Assembly: GCF_000485595.1 (NCBI RefSeq)
Contig: NW_014577062.1
Span: 1,704,359 to 1,747,343, forward strand
Length of the DNA stretch: 42,985 nucleotides
Reading direction: 5' to 3'
Source of the DNA: Priapulus caudatus
Lineage: Eukaryota > Priapulida > Priapulimorpha > Priapulimorphida > Priapulidae
The position numbers were made by a program, and so were the translations under genes. Below the pieces are notes generated by a model, which was not told the origin of the DNA, searched no databases, and saw only the letters and a list, made by a program, of their open reading frames with translations. Shown piece after piece: positions 40,081 through 42,985 of this stretch; within the stretch, counting starts at the first letter, position 1, and each line of letters opens with the position of its first letter.

Positions 40081-41110
40081 GACATCACTTTCCAATTGCG
40101 TGGTTTAGGGCAGGTTCGTAATGATCCCAAAGGGCTATAGAAACGAGTATTTCAGTACATTTTCGGTTCTCCTACATTGCGTCCGTTATCTGATCTGTCT
40201 CTCCAGCGGGCACAGAATTCCGCTATTGTTTGTCATCCACATGCCTGATCTGCATATCATTGCATACAAACAGCTTGCCGGTGCACTTGCCTAAGCGCGT
40301 CGACCCGCTCGCAGGGCAATAAAATCGCCATTAGTGTATTATGCAAGCAGTCGACATGCAGATATATAGCCGAGCACTTCGGTCTTCGCGCAAATTAATT
40401 AGCCATCACTGCGGCGGGGAAGAGAAAGAAGTGGAAGTTTACGGGTCCATCAAGTGTGGAAACCCCTTCTACGCACCTGTGTGGGTTATCGTCTGCGCAC
40501 ATTGAGTGCAGAGCGGTGACAGAGCGAAGCGGGTAGGAGTTTACAGTCGGGTCAGTGTGAGTGGGCTAACAATCTCGCAGCTCTAGCTATAGGCTCCGTG
40601 CCGCCGCGACGTCGGTAATAAACTACTTTGAGAAACTGACAAATTTGAGGGCAGAATCGCTCCCAGCGTCGAATTCCTGCCGCTTGTAAAAGTGTCTTGC
40701 TTGAATACCAGTTTTTAATTTGCTGCGTGGAGACGATTAAAATGCAGTGTGGGAAAGCCGGTGGCCATCGGTTCTGGTTTTATGGAGGGGCGTTATAACG
40801 CTGCCAGTCTCCGCCAACAGCCAGCCAATAAATTATCTTTAGACCTCACAGCGATAGGGGTGCGTCTTGACGCAGACAGGTATCTGTTTATCTACGTGCA
40901 TCTACGGAGGCCGATGTGCGCATGCTGTAACAGCTAGGGCGCTGTAGCGGTCATAGGAAATGAAACGCTATAATCATTTTCGGCGTTAACCCTTTAGATC
41001 AAAGGCATGCATGCATGCTCATATCGATTAATTTCAGTGTGTTTGTTAGCAATATCCCAACTAGACTTTTCGATACAAGACCATGGGTTTGGAGCCATAA
41101 TGGCGCTGAG
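40081..41110. other. Intergenic, complex sequence
   Basis: Unique DNA with moderate CpG. GCGCAAATTAATTAGCCATC near 40389-40408 is a homeodomain-type core in an enhancer-like context. No gene is recognised. Confidence 0.35.
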
Positions 41111-41391
41111 AGGGTCTATGTCCCCCAGGGTACTGCCGGAACGTACCCTGGGTACGGTCCGGTATACCGGAACGTACCCTGGTACTATCTAATATGCCGG
41201 TCCGTACCTCGATCGCCTACTCCACTAACGAGTCTAGGGAGTCGCCTACGCCTACTCCCTAATCCTAACCCTAACCCTAACCCTAACCCTAACCCTAACC
41301 CTAACCCTAACCCTAACCCTAACCCTAACCCTAACCATATCAGATAGTTACCAGGGTACGTTCCGGCAGTACCCTGGGGGACATAGACCCT
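41111..41391. mobile_element. Inverted-repeat element with internal CCCTAA repeats, copy 2
   Basis: A 281-bp element of the same family and orientation as 37531-37778, with ends AGGGTCTATGTCCCCCAGGG and its complement. Here the left inverted repeat is the long one (about 90 bp, GGTACGGTCCGGTATACCGG) and the right is shortened, the opposite of copy 1. The centre keeps CTCCACTAACGAGTCTAGGG, then a clean telomeric array. TGA lies on both sides, as in copy 1. No open frame of its own. Confidence 0.9.
41257..41336 (-). repeat. Interstitial telomeric array (TTAGGG)13
   Basis: About 13 CCCTAA units on the plus strand, that is TTAGGG on the minus strand, nearly perfect after one TCCTAA unit. The array is internal to the inverted-repeat element and lies 1.6 kb from the window end, with ordinary unique DNA on both sides, so it is not a chromosome end. 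Confidence 0.95.
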
Positions 41392-41960
41392 ATGAGCCAT
41401 ACGAGCGCTTAAAACATTGATTATAAAGACTTTAATTTTTTTGTTTTTGACTTTGTTGCTAGTTTGATTTGCGCTTCTTTTTGATTGATTTTGATTTGCA
41501 TATATTACAGCTCGGTGTCGATCGCTTTAAGGCCAGTCTCTATTAACGATTTATTAGGTAAGATGAGTAGTAGACATATAAAAACACTGTGATCGTGCCC
41601 CACCCGCGGGTAATTTAATTAATATGCGTTTTGCGGGCAAAAAATGACGGAGCTTATTTTACTTTTGCAATCCTAGTATGGTGATTTCGTTTTTCACCGT
41701 GTAAAAAAGTCTGTGTTTACACTCATTGTTATTAGTTTACTGACCCGATTTTAATTACTTAATTCTAAACTGAATTGTAAACTTTTCTTGCGAGCTAGCT
41801 ATTATGGTTTTGTTTTACATTATTGCGTTTAACTAATTGTGTTTTTATAGACCATATCAACAACCCATGAAATTTAATGGGAATAAGCCACATTCCAGCA
41901 CGAAGTTTACAACGCTTTGTTATAAATATAATAAATAAAAGTATGGACGCGTAGTGCGCA
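41392..41960. other. Intergenic, AT-rich
   Basis: T-rich stretches (TTTTTGTTTTTGAC and TTTGATTTG words) and TTAATTAATATGCG near 41617. No gene is recognised. Confidence 0.4.
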
Positions 41961-42085
41961 CGTACGTGCGTGCACGTGCCCTGTCCATACACGCGCACAC
42001 GCGCACGCATACGCACGCGCACACGCATATGCACGCGCACACGCACCACGTACGAACACGCCGGCACACGCACTCTCGCACGCAT
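41961..42085. repeat. (CACG)n/(CGCA)n microsatellite
   Basis: Degenerate CACGCG/CACGCA repeat. Open frames on both strands are artefacts. The 340 bp that follow contain no recognised feature. Confidence 0.85.
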
Positions 42086-42439
42086 TCACACAGCATGCGC
42101 CCACATGCCTGTCAGCGCCGGCCCAAAATTGCGAATTAGAGGCGCGAAAATTGATTTCATTCAAGCCGAATGACATTAACCCGTTGGCTACTGGCGATGT
42201 CGACAGACGTCGTTATAAACGACGCGCCGCTAGGCGAGAGGAATTCGTCTGTGAGTGAGCAGTTCGATTGAGCTGAAAGCACCGAGCTGAAGAGATGCGG
42301 GGTTGCGCACAGCAAGGGGCCACAGAAGTATGAATTCGAGCCGACTGCAGAAACCTCGGCCTGTTATTATATATTAATTAGTCCTCATTACGTTTGGCGA
42401 AACTCGAACATCTGGTTCGGCCGTCAGACGGAACACGTG

Positions 42440-42682
42440 CAGTGCGAGAGAGAAAGAGAGAAGAGAGAGAGCGAATGAGAGCGATGGAGAGAAAAGAGCA
42501 TGGGAGAGCGGTAAAGCGGTAGTGCAAGAGAGAGGGCACGCGAGAGAAGGAAAGAGACAGAGAGAGAGCGAGAGAGAAGGGGCGAGGGAAGGAAAAAGAA
42601 CGACACACAGAAAGATGAGTAGTCACCCACGACTGAGGACTGGGCGAAAGAGAGAGATAGATTGTGTGCGTGTGAGAGAGAC

Positions 42683-42736
<54 letters not shown>

Positions 42737-42850
42737 AGAGCGAAAGAGAGAGAGAGAAAGAGAAAAAGAAACAGAAAGAGAAAGAGAAAGAGAAAGAAAA
42801 AATAATATAGAAAGAAAATACGGGAAAGAGAGCGTGCCCGCGAGAGAGAA
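42440..42850. repeat. (GA)n-rich purine tract
   Basis: About 400 bp of GA and GAAA with interruptions, purine-only over long runs (42685-42800). Triplex-forming potential. The Arg/Glu-rich frame here is an artefact. Confidence 0.95.
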
Positions 42851-42896
<46 letters not shown>

Positions 42897-42985
42897 GGAT
42901 GGATGGATGGATGGATGGATGGATGGATGGATGGATGGATGGATGGATGGATGGATGGATGGATGGATGGATGGATGGATGGATG
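42851..42985. repeat. (GATA)n then (GATG)n, running off the window
   Basis: About 11 GATA units switch abruptly to at least 22 GATG units that continue to the last base of the window. The sudden change of unit suggests a point mutation that spread through slippage. Confidence 0.97.

Noticed and set aside
41257-41336. True chromosome end
   Set aside because: The telomeric tract is enclosed by inverted repeats and followed by 1.6 kb of ordinary sequence, so it is interstitial.

Overview
The window is animal nuclear DNA. It holds one confidently recognised protein gene, split by spliceosomal introns of about 130 bp to 8.4 kb, and a very long repeat-rich flank. The GT/AG introns, dense (CA)n, (CT)n and (AT)n microsatellites, non-autonomous DNA transposons and TTAGGG-type repeats suggest a marine invertebrate metazoan outside the insects. 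I cannot name a phylum from the sequence alone.

Region 1 (420-15543, plus strand) is the 3' two thirds of a lipase maturation factor 1 gene (LMF1). Eight exons join in frame: 420-485, 773-940, 3391-3559, 3902-4055, 4691-4874, 5940-6052, 14417-14500 and 14754-15543. They give about 575 residues that follow animal LMF1 closely up to the usual C-terminal region. The 5' exons lie to the left of the window. The last exon adds a tail that I do not know from other LMF1 proteins: about 15 copies of a 13-residue, highly charged repeat. It stops at a TGA that interrupts a repeat frame which continues in register for 27 more codons.

The LMF1 introns carry mobile DNA. The intron at 941-3390 holds three inverted-repeat elements: a 675-bp TTAA-flanked element, a 108-bp-arm foldback and a 1.1-kb TTAA-flanked element. 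The intron at 6053-14416 holds a further MITE-like element. It also has GC-rich stretches dense in TAATTA-type sites that look like regulatory DNA.

Region 2 (15544-43 kb) has no gene I can name. It contains a CpG-rich promoter-like block with NRF1-, CRE- and E-box-type sites (about 19.6-19.97 kb), a 2.9-kb array of a 37-bp minisatellite (20.4-23.3 kb), a 41-bp minisatellite (29.3-29.7 kb), a second inverted copy of the 675-bp TTAA element (32401-33065), many microsatellites and one unrecognised 119-codon open frame (38878-39237).

The most unusual structures are of two kinds. Two related inverted-repeat elements (37531-37778 and 41111-41391) carry a tract of telomeric CCCTAA repeats in their centre. 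Three near-perfect palindromes of 50-90 bp (26087-26136, 32223-32276, 39622-39711) share an outer TATCARGAG motif, and two of them sit in AT-dinucleotide tracts. Assembly quality is poor in places: there is a 21-N gap at 26893-26913, an isolated N at 20518, and dense single-base indels in the 37-bp array that look like uncorrected long reads.
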